Shown: piece after piece, positions 33,970 to 47,605 of the stretch | Numbering within the stretch: position 1 is the stretch's first letter | How the letters are laid out: each line of letters begins with the position of its first letter | NCBI GenBank assembly: GCA_023014365.1 | Contig: JAEBUN010000003.1 | Coordinates: forward strand, 2,108,001 to 2,172,000 | Reading direction: 5' to 3' | DNA length: 64,000 nt | Origin: Lepiota brunneoincarnata | Taxonomy: Eukaryota; Basidiomycota; Agaricomycetes; Agaricales; Agaricaceae | Notes under the pieces: model-generated | The model's database searches: none | Told to the model about the DNA's origin: nothing | Seen by the model: only the letters and a program-made list of their open reading frames with translations | Translations under genes and position numbers: made by a program

Positions 33970-36900
33970 ATGGCCACCATATCCACCGCTCTTCGCAACT
34001 TTAAGGAGCCCACAAAGGACCAGCTCACCCAGTTATTCTTCTCCATCCCACTCCAACCCCCCACCACTCCCCCTCAGGGCAGTAACCATGAGGGTAGCCA
34101 CGATGTCGACAAGATGGAGATCAATGCTGTCCTGAGCCTTGGAGAGCAGAATGTCGAGGACTCGTATGTACGTATGACCAATCTGTTGTGATGTCCACAA
34201 GGCCATCGGTAGACTGACATGGTTGTCTAGGCGGGAAAGTTGTATATCATTGCTCCGTTCCTTGCTTTTGTGTCTCTGGACAAGAGGTCTGTCCGGTTCA
34301 CGATACCCCTTTCTACCATCAGGCGAGTCGAGCGCCTTAATGCGCGAGCGGGGATCTATGCCCTTAGTCTCCTAACATGGCACGGTATGAAGATTGTGGG
34401 TGACTCGTTTCGGGATGTTAGGAATACGACTTACGCCTCCTAATCTGTAGATCGTCCAATTGACTTCTCTGCGTCCAACGGCGGACTTGTTCTGCAGCTT
34501 GCTGCGAGATGCCTTGAGAATTGAACTTCAGAAAGGCCAGATGAAAGCGGTCAAGGGTTTCGCGAAAACCTGTTTCTCTGAAAGCCTTATTGCGGAACCA
34601 TCTGCTGCAGACGGCGAAGAAGCTAATAACGTGCCCGCGGGGAAGGATGCTACCCCTGAGGCCGAGGTTTCTTACCATGGCGGACTGGGTTTGAAATTCA
34701 AATTCCCCGGTGACCCTAAAAAGTACGTATACATCTCTATCGCTTCTCGTCTACGGAAGTACTCATATTCCTCTGAAGGTTGCGCGAGGCTTCGAAGCTG
34801 AAATTATGGACGGCATACCTAAAGAGTAAGGTATTCTTAAAACTCGCACCGCCACTCATCTGACGCGAAGTAACCACAAGGCCACGGTCGCAATATGACT
34901 CTCCTTCGATACCCTCAATGTACGCGATTGGTACAGGTCGGGCTGCCAAACAGGTTGCGTGGGGAGATGTGGGAGACACTCTCAGGTTCAATATACCTTC
35001 GCTATGCCAATCCCGAATACTACGATCGTCTGCTCCAAGAGCATAAGGGACGGACGAGTACAAGTACAGAAGACATCGAAAAGGACCTTCATAGGAGTCT
35101 GCCAGAGTATGCTGGATACCAGTCAGAGGAAGGTATCGCTGCCCTGCGTCGCGTTTTGCAAGCCTATTCGTTCAAAAACCCGGAATTGGGGTACTGCCAG
35201 GTATGCTCTGACTTGGGTTATCAAGGCGTTCAAGTAACTATGGTTCCCAGGCCATGAATATTCTCGCAGCCGCTATTCTCATGTGCGGTACCAGCTCTTG
35301 GTTCTTAAGTCTGTGCTCACTGGAACCGTACCTAGCTATATGTCGGAGGAACAGGCCTTTTGGCTACTTGAAGTTCTTTGTGATCGCCTACTCCCAGGAT
35401 ACTACTCGTAGGTGGTCCTTTTGAATTTGGAAGGTTTTGTGCTTAGCTAGCTGCAGTCCCTCTATGCATGGCACTCTTCTGGACCAACGAGTATTCGAAG
35501 CCCTGGTACAAAAGTGTCTACCTATGATTCACGACCACTTCCACACAGTCGATGTTCAACTATCCGTCGCGTCACTGCCCTGGTTTCTCAGCTTGTAAGA
35601 CAGTTTCGCTGTTGGTCGGCCCTCTATTCAACCCTCTCCAGATTTATCAACAGTATGCCAATGGTCTTTGCATTCCGGATAGTAGATTGTTTCTTTTGCA
35701 TGGGTCCCAAAGTTCTCTTCCAAGTGGGGTAGGTGTTTTGTCGTGTTCCTTAACTTGAAAACTGAAGTATTGGTGAAGCCTAGGTTCGTGTGATCCTACA
35801 CATGAATGTCATAGTGACTGAGAATGTGGTTCAGCTGTTTTGAAGATTAACGGGGCTCAGTTGTTACAGATCCAGGACGATGGACAGTTCCTCAAGTTCG
35901 TTTCACTTCCTGACGGTTCCAAATGCTTTGTGCTGACGAGATCGACAGCCTTATGCGAGACTATTTTGCATCCCTAGGTGACTCGGCTCACCCAGACTCA
36001 GTCGATCCTCGTGCTCGCGCCATCACCCGTTTCCAAGAGCTGCTCCTTGTCTCTTTTCGCGAGTTCTCGGTTATCACGGATGAAACCATTCAATCCGAAC
36101 GCAAACGCTACCGCAGCGAAATTATCCATAGTATTGAAAGCTTTGCCAAACGTTCCGCCATCCGTAACCTCAAGTCACTTGGACAATTCACGAAAGACCA
36201 AGCGGGGCTCATCTACGACGCGCTTTACAAGGCTATGTGTCTTGTCCCACCACCACCAATGTCGACTCCCTCCGCCAACGTTGGTGACGACGCAGGATGG
36301 AGGAGAGGAGAAACCTGAGACTAGGATTGGGTTGAACACGTTCCGGCAGTTTTTGAGCGAGATTGCGACGTGGGCGAGGGATGAAAAGATTGTGATGAAT
36401 GGATTTCAGCAGAGGATTGACCGTGAAGTGGCAGAGCACGAGTTTATCGATAGGCTATACTATTTCTGGGATACGTCTCATAGAGGTGCATTGTCGTTCC
36501 AGGTGAGTCCCGTGCAATTTGTACTCGTATTTGCTTTGAATTGTGTGATGCAGGACCTTGTATCAGGCTTGGATGGGGTTATGTTCAATGATTTAATGGA
36601 CAACATTGAGTGGTTCTTTAATCTACACGACAAGAACAAGGACGGGTATTTGACGAAGGATGAGGTGTTGACTCTGTCCGAGTCGTTTTTGGTGCGTTTG
36701 CCCCGACTATCTTCCAGCCTAAACTGACGCCCTCACTAGTTTATCTTCCGGTATGAGATTGGTGATGCTTATCTGGGAGCCGTCAGCCGGTTTATGACCA
36801 ATGCCTTCGAGTATGGGGATACGCTGCTCCCTCGACCTGAGGCAACAGAGGGCGAGGAGCCACAATCTCCCCCGCCCATTGAGTCGAACCAACCCTATCT

Positions 36901-37560
36901 CAATCTCGCAACGTGCGTTCATGTTCTCAGGAGTGTCCTTTCATGGCCTTCCTCACGCTTCAACTAGCTTCCGTATGGTCGTTCTTGCCGACGAGATCCT
37001 CGAATCCTTCTTCGAAACCGACCTGTCTGCCTCTTTCAGGTTACAGCCGCTACCAGAAATGGAGTTGCCAATCTCGAGCAGTGGGTTTTTGGGTGACCTA
37101 TGGTCATCGATTGCCACGGATAGCAATAAAAAGATGTTTAACCTGTTTACGGATGAGCTGGGGAAGACGATTGGAAAGCATCAAGTATGTGCATTGTGGC
37201 CAGTCGTGCTTTTCGGCTGGTGTGAGTTGACGATGTGACTAGGTCATCCACAAACCTTCGATTGGGCGTTACACCAAGCTCGAGGAGCCCAAGGCACGGG
37301 AATCACTGCTCACGCCTTCCATGCGCAAATCGGCATCGAAATCAAGTCTCAGGTCTAGTGACACGACCACGAACACGGAGAATGCAGGGGTGGCGTCCTC
37401 GTCCACATCAAGTCTCATCACCACTGCTAGCACCACCGCCATGGACTCCAAGAGCAAGACGTTGCCGGGTATACCGGAGAGTGACAGTCTGTCGGCGATG
37501 CCTCTGCTTCCGAGCGGTGGCGAACGCCGCGGTGATGGAGCGTACGCCGTTTGCGATTGA
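33970..37560 (+). CDS. GRAM-TBC-EF-hand Rab GTPase-activating protein (Gyp2/Mdr1 or TBC1D8/9 type)
   Basis: At least 16 exons from MATISTALRNF (33970). A GRAM-like domain (AGKLYIIAPFLAF) is followed by a TBC domain with GLPNRLRGEMWE (Arg finger motif), NPELGYCQAMN (Gln finger motif) and LPWFLSLFINSMP. Then NLKSLGQFTKDQAGLIYD and an EF-hand DKNKDGYLTKDE. The protein should stimulate GTP hydrolysis by a Rab protein in membrane traffic. Exons through 35728 close cleanly. Joining to the next exon appears to need a 5-nt exon at 35768-35772. Near 37510 one extra base relative to the fragment at 15.9 kb shifts the frame and gives a stop at 37560. Without it the acidic tail would continue through another exon to about 37792. 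Confidence 0.9.
35768..35772 (+). other. Candidate 5-nt micro-exon in the TBC gene
   Basis: TATTG lies between an acceptor (ctgaag) and a donor (gtgaag). With it, exon 9 (ending GG at 35728) joins exon 10 (starting CT at 35835) as Gly-Ile-Ala, continuing VLKING as in relatives. Without it the frame fails. The upstream intron would be only 39 bp, so a small indel is the alternative. Confidence 0.5.
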
Positions 37561-38008
37561 TGATGCTCAGGATGATGATGACGAGGATGATGATGAGTTT
37601 GATGATGTCGGTGGGGATGATGAGGTGTTGGATGAGGTGGATGCGTTCCTTGAGGCACATGATTCTGGGTTGACGGAGGCGGATAAGGAGGTTGCGAAAC
37701 GTGAGTCTTGGTTCTCTTGCTTGAGTATTTATCGATGTTCATTGGTTATTTTTTGGGGGACAGATCTGCGCACGGCGGAGCCGCTCAAGTAGGATGTCAA
37801 AGATAGAGAGCAATTGGCCAAGATTCTTTGGAACGATTGGATATGAGATATCAATGTCGTTTAGTCGTGTAATAATATCGCTACGGAATTCGCTGCTTTT
37901 TACAAACACTGCTACTCATGTCAAAACATGGTGCAGGGGTTAGTGATACAAAAGGTGTGCAAGCACATCAAAACGAGCACTGTATGATTTCTTTTTTCCC
38001 TTGGCGAG

Positions 38009-39511
<1,503 letters not shown>

Positions 39512-39874
39512 GTGGAGGGAGTAACTTAACTTTTGTTTGGTTCTGTAGCGACCCGGCTATTCAGTTTGCCCCTGAAGCTACCGGCACACTTGGGTGCAGT
39601 ACGCTTGCCATTGCATAGCTACTGCCATCGCTCCAGCGACGCGTCACCAACAAGCTTTGTCTCCCATGCCGCGTCCACCGAGCCCACAAAGAGCACGAGT
39701 ACCTCAATCTCAGGACAAGCATCCTCGGAACCGGCCCCCTCCAATTCACTGCGAGTCTTGTGTGAGGATTGGATAGTCCAAACTACGCGCAGGCATGGCC
39801 CAGAGCACGTTCACCCTGTCCATTCTCTCGCACCGCTGGCTCCTACTTTGAGTCTCTGCACGACTCACAATCTA
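39512..39874. other. Intergenic
   Basis: Upstream region of the WD40 gene. No gene recognised; several overlapping short frames. Confidence 0.4.
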
Positions 39875-40065
39875 TCACCAACCCTTCTGATCCTCAGCTG
39901 AATGAAAACCATAGATTCCAGATGCCGAAAGGCATGCACATTCACAACTATTAAGCTCTATCCAACCCATGACTCAGATCTTGGCATATTTGACATTGCT
40001 GACCACATGTACTGCATGGCTATCCTCACCATGTGCACCTCCAATTCTTTGTAACAAAGTACAAA
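39875..40065 (+). pseudogene. HDDC2-like fragment
   Basis: The plus strand resembles the intron 2 and exon 3 region of the HDDC2-like gene (reverse complement of about 19300-19460): CAGCTGAATGAAAACCATAG followed by a decayed DHMYRMA exon. In-frame stops. It marks one edge of the P-loop gene B block, as the HDDC2 fragment at 47330 marks the other. Confidence 0.7.
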
Positions 40066-40355
40066 TTACAACACCCCTCTACCCAAACCCTGTTGCAATC
40101 TTATTACCAGTACTGTCATCACACCTCCTAATTGCTACTCCCACTAGGCCCACCACCAGCCTCAGATGCCACCAGTACTTGCCTGTGAGCCTCTTTAGTC
40201 TAGTAGTCTGTATTAAGCTCTATTCTATGGTCCACTGATCTGTGATAAACTTACCAATTGCTGTAATCTATCCTCTAAGTCAAAATCAATCTCAATCTGC
40301 AGCCAGCCAATTTTGATATTCAGGTCCTGGAGGTCTTTGTGCTCCTTGAAAGCTG

Positions 40356-40363
40356 AGTGTATG
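40356..40363 (+). repeat. 8-bp target site duplication, left
   Basis: AGTGTATG directly before the transposon end TAGGGGTGCC; identical to 44971-44978. Length is diagnostic for hAT transposition. Confidence 0.95.
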
Positions 40364-40379
40364 TAGGGGTGCCAAAGTT

Positions 40380-40530
40380 CAGTTCAGTTCGGTTCAGCAC
40401 CCTCTCAGCCTGAACCTGAACCTGAACCTATTCAGATTTACTGAACCTGAACCCGAACCTGAACTGAACCCCCTGAACTTGGTTCAGGAGGTTCAGTTCA
40501 GGGTTCGAACAGGTTCGAACTTGAACCTTT
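40380..40530. repeat. Left subterminal GGTTCAG repeat array
   Basis: Many direct and inverted copies of GGTTCAG / CTGAACC, mirrored at 44825-44950 at the other transposon end. Likely transposase binding sites (inference from hAT elements generally). Confidence 0.8.
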
Positions 40531-40568
40531 TGGTACTATGTCATAAAAATGTTTATATTGGCAATCAA

Positions 40569-43500
40569 CTAATCAAAGTTCCATTCCTTGAGCTCCCATT
40601 CCTTTGCTTCTACTCCCCCATCTAAAAGTCCAGTTTTATACCCATCTTTTGTAATTTGTAAAGCTGTAAAGGTGGGACCTTCAAGTGAATTGCGGGGAAG
40701 GGTATCAGTATGTTTGCTACTAGAGAAAGCCCGTTCAGATGACACTGAAGAGCCAGGAATGGCTAGATAGTCTCTAGCCATAGTACCCAAGGTTGGATAC
40801 TTTGTATGGTTGATCTAGGTAAGAAATCAGAAAAATATTTAATGCCAAAAAATAGATATAACTCACTCCCCACCATGCTATAATATCTTCCACTGGCTCA
40901 ATACCAGCACCTAAATACTCATCCAACTCATGAAACATATCATGAGTAAATGAGGATGCCTGGGATAATCGTTGTTGCATTGCTCGAGCTCATGCAGAAG
41001 TTCCCACTTCTGAAAAAATATTTGATGAGTGTTGGAACTGTGGCTTGGGTTCCTTATAATATGCCTTAAACTGAACCAAGCCATTAGAAAAGTCAAGATA
41101 AATCAACAAATATTACACACCACTTCTCGGAATTGATCTTTTGCTTTTTGACAATCAGCTGGAGCCCACTTTTCTTCAAAATGCTCCATTTTGCAGCTTG
41201 GATCAAGCACTAGTATAATTATTAGCAGAAGGTCAAGAATAGGAATAAAATCATACCAAGAGAAATAAAATAAGCATCAGTATCAGCAATTGTTGTATGC
41301 CATTTTTTGAGCTTATCTATCCCTGCTTGAATACCATCCTTAACCTGTGCAAACCTTGGATGAAATATCAAATGCTCCCATTTTTCAATCACATATTCAA
41401 GCTCAGGGAGAGCATGAGTGATGGATGAACGAGTAGCAGATGAAAATGATGACTGAACACTGGCAGGAACCTAATAGAAATGAGAAAACTTTGTATGAGT
41501 AAAATAAATATTACTTACTGCCAAAGTATCTCGCATGAGCTCAAGAAGCTTCCACTCCTCCTCAACCAAGTAATAATCCAAATACATCTTGCCTTTTAAC
41601 TTAGGAACAGATCCAGAGTCATCTGTATTTTTGATAAATTTACGAACTCCCTGTTCCAGGATTCAGAATACACTCAATTTAAATATTAAAAAAAACATAC
41701 CTTCTTCAATAGGAGTAATCGTTCAAGGAGATTATACATTGAACTCCAGCGAGTACGAACCCATTTGACAAGCTCAAGTTCAGGTACTGATTCCTCAGCA
41801 CAGCAAATAGAAAAGTACTTCTTTGCCTGAGGTGATAAGCGGACCTTAAAAGATATATAATTTATAAGTTAATATTTGGTATTGCTTTGGGAAAGAGAAA
41901 TACCTGAGTAATAAATGCTAAGATCTTTCCAAGAACATCTCCTGCATCAAATGAAACAGCATTATCTACATCTTCATCATCCTCAACTTCACCCAATTGA
42001 TCCCAGTCAATTTCATCCTCATCAGATGAGACTGCTTTAGCTGTAAAACGAGTAGGGCAGATAGCTTCAATAAAAGCCTTAGCACCAAGATGAATAGTAT
42101 GCTCAATGCATCTTCAATTTAAAACATATCAGAATAAAATATAAACCAAATCAAAAATCACTCACCTAATACGCCGCTTACGAGCAATCCACCTGTTTGA
42201 AGGTGTGTCAAGTGTACGTTGAAGCACCTTGAGAGCTTTGTCATTTGCTGAAGCATTATCAGTAGTAATCCAACCAATCTATAAATCATCAATTAGTTGA
42301 AGTCATTTAAAAATCATAAATCAATACTTTGGATTGAATTTTGTACTCATTGAAAACACCAAGAACAACTGCTGCCAAATTCTCACCACCATGGTTGCCT
42401 TCAATCTCAGGAAAACCTATAAGGTGTGACTTCAGCCTCCAGATATGTGGTTGATCAGGAGGAGAAGCAATGTATTGAACAGTAATGGCAAGAAAAGGTT
42501 TCATATCTTCTGTAGTCCACCCATCAAATGTGGAAGATATTTGTCCTGGTTGATTCTGAGATATAGTCAGTACCAATACTAGAAGATATGTCAAAAAAAT
42601 ATACCTGAAGGACTTTTGAAAGACGGTGGACCACAATCTTTGCTTTGTGTTTCACCTCTTCTGACATCTTGGTACGGTGAGGAATATCACTTTCCCTTGT
42701 TGATGGTCGCTGATAAATAAGAAGCTTGTGGAATGATGGCTGATCTACAGCTGTGAAAGGCTGGAGAAATAATTAGCTCCAAATCATCAAGAATGAATGT
42801 GGAACCTTACCTGATCATCCTCAACTAGCCAATGAGTTAAATGCTCAATAAGCCCTTCCTTTGTCCACTTCACAGTTGGCACTATGAATGTATCAAGTGT
42901 TTTCTGGGCAGTCACACTCTCCTTGTCAGTTGGTTTAAATACACCAGACCTCTCAGCTTCAGCAAGTGTGACAGGATGAGGCACAAAATCCAACTCCTGG
43001 GCTCGCATCATATAAAATTCACCATGTGTCTTCCAATTCCTGATAAACCAATGAAAAAAGAGTATAGATTTTAGAAACAACTTTACATACCGCCCAATAT
43101 GTTTACGACGAGTTGTTACACTCCCAGTCATCCAAATACTCTTATCAGGATCACACCCTTCTTGTTTTGCAAGATGACTACAGGATCCACATATGTTAGA
43201 AGTGAAGTAATACAAGAACAAGTTTACTTACCAGCAGATCTCACACCACCACCCCTTTATCTGAACACCATCTTTTAAATGTTCTTCCATCCGCCAGCAT
43301 GCCCGAATGTCTTTGGTTTGCTCATTGCAGCCATGATGAGCATGTTTTCGCTCGAAAAAAATAAATTAGTATGCCAATAAGCTATTAAACATATTAAATA
43401 TAACTTACCAGTGGGATAGTATCTATTTCTTTATCATCTTCCTGAGTAAGTTCCTCTGTCTTTCCATCCTCATCATTTACTCCTTCTTCCTCTTCATCAC

Positions 43501-44661
43501 TGACAACAACAGCTGGCTTCTTTCGAACTCTCCCTGACTCTGTGGCTGAGCGCTTTCGTTTTGTTTGTCCTATAAATAGCAGTTAGAACAAGCAAGAACT
43601 CTGCAGCCCAAACCTCACCTTCAACAGAATGTACACATATAGTAGTAGTTTCCTCTATTTGTTCATCTTGATGTTCAATGTGGAGCCATACAAGTCAAAG
43701 AGGCCATAGTATTGATTATGAGTCAACATAGAGCCATAGTATCAATTTGTGAGTCAACATGGAGCCAGAGTATCAATTTACGAGTCAACGAGAGCCAGGG
43801 TATCAATTTATGAGTCAATGTGGAGCCAGGGTATCAATTTACAAGTCAACGAGGGCCAGGGTATCAATTTACAAGTCAACGAGGGCCAGGGTATCAATTT
43901 ACGAGTCAACGTGGAGCCAAGGTATCAATTTACGAGTCAATGAGGGCCAGGGTATCAATTTACGAGTCAACGTGGAGCCAGGGCATCAATTCATGAGTCA
44001 ACGAGGGCCAGGATATCAATTTACGAGTCAATGTGGAGCCAGGGTATCATTTTACGAGTTGAGGAGGCCATGATATTGATTTTCGAGTGAACGTGGAGCC
44101 GTAATATTGATTTTCGAGTGAATATGGAGTTATATGGGTGGTGGGCAATTAATGGAGGTATTTCATCAGCATGGGAAATAGGATAGAGGTAGGTATGCTT
44201 ACCTTCATTATCAGTAATGTTTGAAGCCTGTGAAGTGGCTGCCTGATCTTCTTCAGGAGGACCAGCTGCCTCCACTGACTCTTTCAGGGGTGTGTTGTCT
44301 TGCTTCGAGGCTGTAAGACATATCAGATATTGATTAAAACATGGAGGACAGGGGCCAGACCTTTTTGAGGTGGAAAAAAAGCGGTGAGAGTGACCAGACC
44401 TGGGTCTGGATCCCCTCGAGCCTTCCATGTTGGTTTGGAGGTGCGTTGACTGGGGAGACGTTGACTAGCAACACGCCGTGCCGGCTGTTTACCCTTGAGT
44501 CCTTGAGATTCATGGGTCGGCTTGAGGGTGTCACTTGCAGGAGGGAGGGGCGTTGTTTCAGCACTCGGTGAGTAATTCCAATCGATCTCGGAGGCCTCCT
44601 TGAGCGAACCGTCCAGATTTAGCGCACAGTTGTCTTCGGACATGATAAGCACAGGACACGT
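40569..44661 (-). CDS. hAT transposase
   Basis: Minus-strand multi-exon gene starting near MSEDNCALNLDG (44661). A Ser/Pro-rich N-terminus is followed by basic KRKRSATESGRVRKK, a BED-like zinc finger (WWCEIC ... CGSCSHLAK) near 43150-43260, VDQPSFHKLLIYQRP, STFDGWTTEDMKPFLAITV, IGWITTDNAS, RCIEHTIHLGAKAF and TRWSSMYNLLERLLLLKKG. The C-terminal hAT dimerisation domain has YLAIPGSSVSSERAFSSS and ends EWNFD at 40569. These are the classical RNase H-fold and dimerisation blocks in the right order. Introns are about 50 bp except one near 43690-44200, which holds a minisatellite. I saw no stop within the exons read, but not every splice site was verified. Confidence 0.88.
43681..44130 (+). repeat. 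Minisatellite, 30-31 bp unit, about 14 copies
   Basis: Tandem copies of a unit like GTATCAATTTACGAGTCAAC followed by GAGGGCCAGG or GTGGAGCCAGG. Central units are near identical; edge units are diverged (ATATTGATTTTCGAG). The plus strand is open through most of the array only because the unit lacks stops. It sits in an intron of the transposase gene, so it moved with the element. Confidence 0.92.
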
Positions 44662-44824
44662 GGGATTTGGCAGTGTTGATAGCGTGGGGGAAAGAGCGAG
44701 TGAAAAATCAACGAAGTCGGAACTTTGTTGATGTTTGGCAAGCACTGCCACTGCCACTGCAGCCCTCACCACCGATGGCCCTCAACTCATGCGTTCGAAC
44801 GCATTTGAACGCGTTCGGACGCGT

Positions 44825-44950
44825 TCAGGTAGGCTGGCCACAAGGCCGAACCTTGAACCAAGTCGACAGGCCTATGCCTGAACCTGAACCCGAACTGGAC
44901 TGAACCTTTGGGTTCAGTTCAGGGGGTTCAGGTTCGAACCGAAGTTCTGA
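44825..44950. repeat. Right subterminal GGTTCAG repeat array
   Basis: Counterpart of the left array, with CTGAACC and GGTTCAG in both orientations next to the inverted terminal repeat. Confidence 0.8.
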
Positions 44951-44970
44951 ACCGAACTTCGGCACCCCTA

Positions 44971-44978
44971 AGTGTATG
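44971..44978 (+). repeat. 8-bp target site duplication, right
   Basis: AGTGTATG immediately after the element end, identical to 40356-40363. Confidence 0.95.
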
Positions 44979-46531
44979 TACTTCAGTGATGCCTGAACTC
45001 TACCAGACTTGGCCATATTTTCTCCATAGTTTTGAGGTGTCACAAATATAAAGGACCAGGATTCTGGAAAAGCTATTCCTCCTTGCTTTGGCACCCTTTG
45101 GAACAGGTTGACAACATTTTTGACATCTGATTCTGCCAAACCATGCCTCTCAGGGATTGTCATCTGCAGCATGGTGACCCAATTCAAGTTTTCACTGACA
45201 ACAAATGCATTCAAGGGGGGGAAGTACCCAGGAGGGATATATATATATGGTTGTCCTTCAGAACAAGTGTTGTGTCTTTGAACACATCTGGAACCAGCAC
45301 GAGGCCTGGGCCGAGCAAAAACATGTTTGAACCTTCATCAGTGGTGTAGCACTGTAAAGGTTCCTTAGACAATTGCAGGATACTAATCACAAGGGCGCGT
45401 AGATGGCAGAAAAAACCTGTGGGAATGGCCCGAACTTTGAGGCGAGTTGCTGTAGTTCAGTACTGAACTGGGTAAGGAATGCTTTGAGTAGAACTCGGCG
45501 AAGATATGGTGTAGGAACACAATATTTAAAGTTGGGCTTCATTTGGGGATTTGGCCATGTTCACTCAGCGAAGAACTGGTGGAATGTGACAGGCTGGGTG
45601 CCTTGGCTAATATTTCCCCCATCAATCATGTCTGCAAGGGCATCTACATGCGTTATGAGGTTATTAGGTGTGCAAATGTTCCGAAAATCTTCCTCTGGAT
45701 CCTCGGAACGCATTTTCTTGAGGTAGACACGATGGAAACAATACCTTGCAGAAGGTCCCAGGAGGTTGAAGAGTTCCAAGGGGGTGTAAGTCAATTTATT
45801 GCGCCAAGGAACAAATCCTTTCTCTTCGTTGAGTTGTCTGGTTCAGCATACAATATTAGATCGATCAACACTTTGAGCTGATCGCACTTACTGGAGCTGT
45901 TCAATCTCGTCCTTGGACCACAATCCCATGACCCAAGCTGGGGCTTGCCTTTCCTTAACCCATTCCTTCCAATGACGAGGCTGAAGAGATGTCACTTGGA
46001 GAACATATCCTGGGTAGCGAATGAAGGGACCAGGCGGGGTGGATATGTCGTCATTGGAATCGACCAAAACAAGTTTTTCGCGTGTGATATTGATTTCAAG
46101 GGGTTCAGTAAGCGGCAGGATATAACAGCCATCCTGGGTGCAATGAATATACGCTAACGAGGACTCGCAGAAAATGACAGGCATCCGTTGCGACAATGCC
46201 TTAAAGAAAGCGTAGAACAAGAATAGCGATTTTCCTAACGAGGTCCCAGGTCAAGTGTTGCTGTTGGTGCAGATAGAGCATGACTCACCAATACCAGGTT
46301 GGCCAAGTAGGACCAGACCTCCTGTGGTTCTTTCGCTCATCTCCGTTTCTAATAAACCCATAGATCTTGATGTTCCTGTCGACAAAGGCACAGTGCTGAT
46401 TCTGGGTAGGGTGGTAGTCCTGAACCAAGGATTTCAATATATTTAATGTCATTCTCCGTGATTACCGGGTCCTGCTGCAGAGCCCAGAAGCGTTCGTGGG
46501 CGGATTCACACCACTGGACGTGATCAGCCAT

Positions 46532-47329
46532 GGAAGATGGTGGGGTGAAACAAAAAGGGATGACTCAAACAGAACGTCACAGAAAATGGATAATGTCATA
46601 GGGCGGCAACTCCTGACCTTGTCTCAGCTCGGACAGCCAATTCAGTCCAAGTTGTTGGAAATACAACCACCCACTTGGGACCCTCCCTGTGTTTTGGGAG
46701 CTCCCGAGCCTTTTATTCCTCTCGGTCTCTATGCAACCGGTAGCTAAGTAGCATGCCAGGACAGTTGTTCGCTCTTTTATTGTTCCATCTTTACCTTAAA
46801 TACCATAGCTAAAATTCCCTGCGGTCTCAGTTCGAGCGCATACGAGTTCCTGAGGCTACGAGTAGTCTATGTTGCTTTCCTCTTATGATAGTTATTTATT
46901 CTGTCCGTAGAACGAACTAACAAAAGTAATTTGCATCAGGAGTGAGGTTTAACTTGCCCTCTTGGCGTCTAAAACTGAGCGATTTCTCCCATTAAAAATG
47001 CACGCATCCTATTTAATACATACTACATGATAACGGGAAAGGCCCCTTTGACTGCTATTTATTTGAGAAAATATTCACGGGCACTCAAGATGCCACGTCC
47101 CCAGAGCGAGACTTAGAGTATCTTGTGCAGAGAGTTATAGAGCAGATGCATGGGCTCGTGTTGACCCGGGATGAGTACTCGTCCACGCCCACTCGAGGGG
47201 ACGGATGAGGGTCAGTTGAAAGTGGCCGACTGACTTGGGTTGGCTGAAGACAAATAACGAGCCAGGTCACTTGAAATGATTGAAAAGTGGTGAAGACAGG
47301 AGATAGAAGATGTTATCACATTCTAGAAC
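46532..47329. repeat. Duplicated flank of the P-loop gene, copy B
   Basis: Upstream flank of copy B; 46690-47329 matches 7680-8189 in the same order with more indels. No gene recognised inside. Confidence 0.75.
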
Positions 47330-47605
47330 GACTCAAGGTAATCATCCATCCCCCAGCCAAGCTGCACCCTGATCCAAATGCAGTGCGATCAGACACAAAA
47401 GTGAACCGGCTGGGTTAACAACCACAGTTCCCCACCCCCCTATATCACCAACCACTCCCCTAATCCTCAGCCGAATGAAAACCATAGATCCCAGACGCCG
47501 AAAGGCACGCGCATTACAATCGTTAAGCTCTATCCGGCCCATAGCTCAGATGCTGGCATATTTAGCATTTCCGACCACATGTATCGCATGGCTATCCTCG
47601 CCATA
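47330..47605 (+). pseudogene. HDDC2-like 5' fragment
   Basis: The plus strand shows the exon 2 motif GWVNN and the exon 3 peptide DHMYRMAILA, reverse complement of about 19340-19610. It stops within exon 3 and is joined directly to the 3' end of the purine-gene copy in the opposite orientation, so everything between (18430-19340 of the intact locus) is deleted. Confidence 0.8.

Larger units (their letters stand above)
40364..44970 (-). mobile_element. hAT-superfamily DNA transposon, complete (4607 bp)
   Basis: Terminal inverted repeats TAGGGGTGCC at 40364 and GGCACCCCTA ending at 44970, extending with mismatches into AAGTTCGGTTCAG-type sequence. A perfect 8-bp duplication flanks it. Subterminal regions (40380-40530 and 44825-44950) are dense in short copies of GGTTCAG or its complement in both orientations, typical binding sites for hAT transposases. 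Inside is one minus-strand multi-exon transposase. The element disrupts P-loop gene B. The intact duplication and largely open exons suggest a recent insertion that may still be mobile. Confidence 0.95.
40255..46531 (-). pseudogene. P-loop protein of Crinkler/RHS type, copy B, split by a hAT transposon
   Basis: Paralogue of copy A from MADHVQWCESA (46531). Walker A is intact (GQPGIGKS, split by an intron at the same place), as are LVLVDSN and the QPRHWKEW block. The C-terminal part with GIAFPESWSFIF, lost from copy A, continues to 44979. The hAT element occupies 40364-44970. The coding frame resumes beyond it at 40355, counting one copy of the 8-bp target duplication, and runs in a helical segment to a donor (GTAAGT) near 40255. 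A one-base loss near 46360 (three C where copy A has four) causes an early stop, and the frame also breaks near 45390. Later exons to the left are not identified. Confidence 0.65.

Noticed and set aside
37269..37742. His/Pro-rich minus-strand frame of 157 codons
   Set aside because: Antisense of the acidic GATGAT-rich tail of the TBC gene; composition is an artefact of the repeat.
43749..44073. Repetitive proteins in two plus-strand frames
   Set aside because: Produced by the minisatellite, whose unit lacks stops in those frames; antisense and intronic to the transposase.
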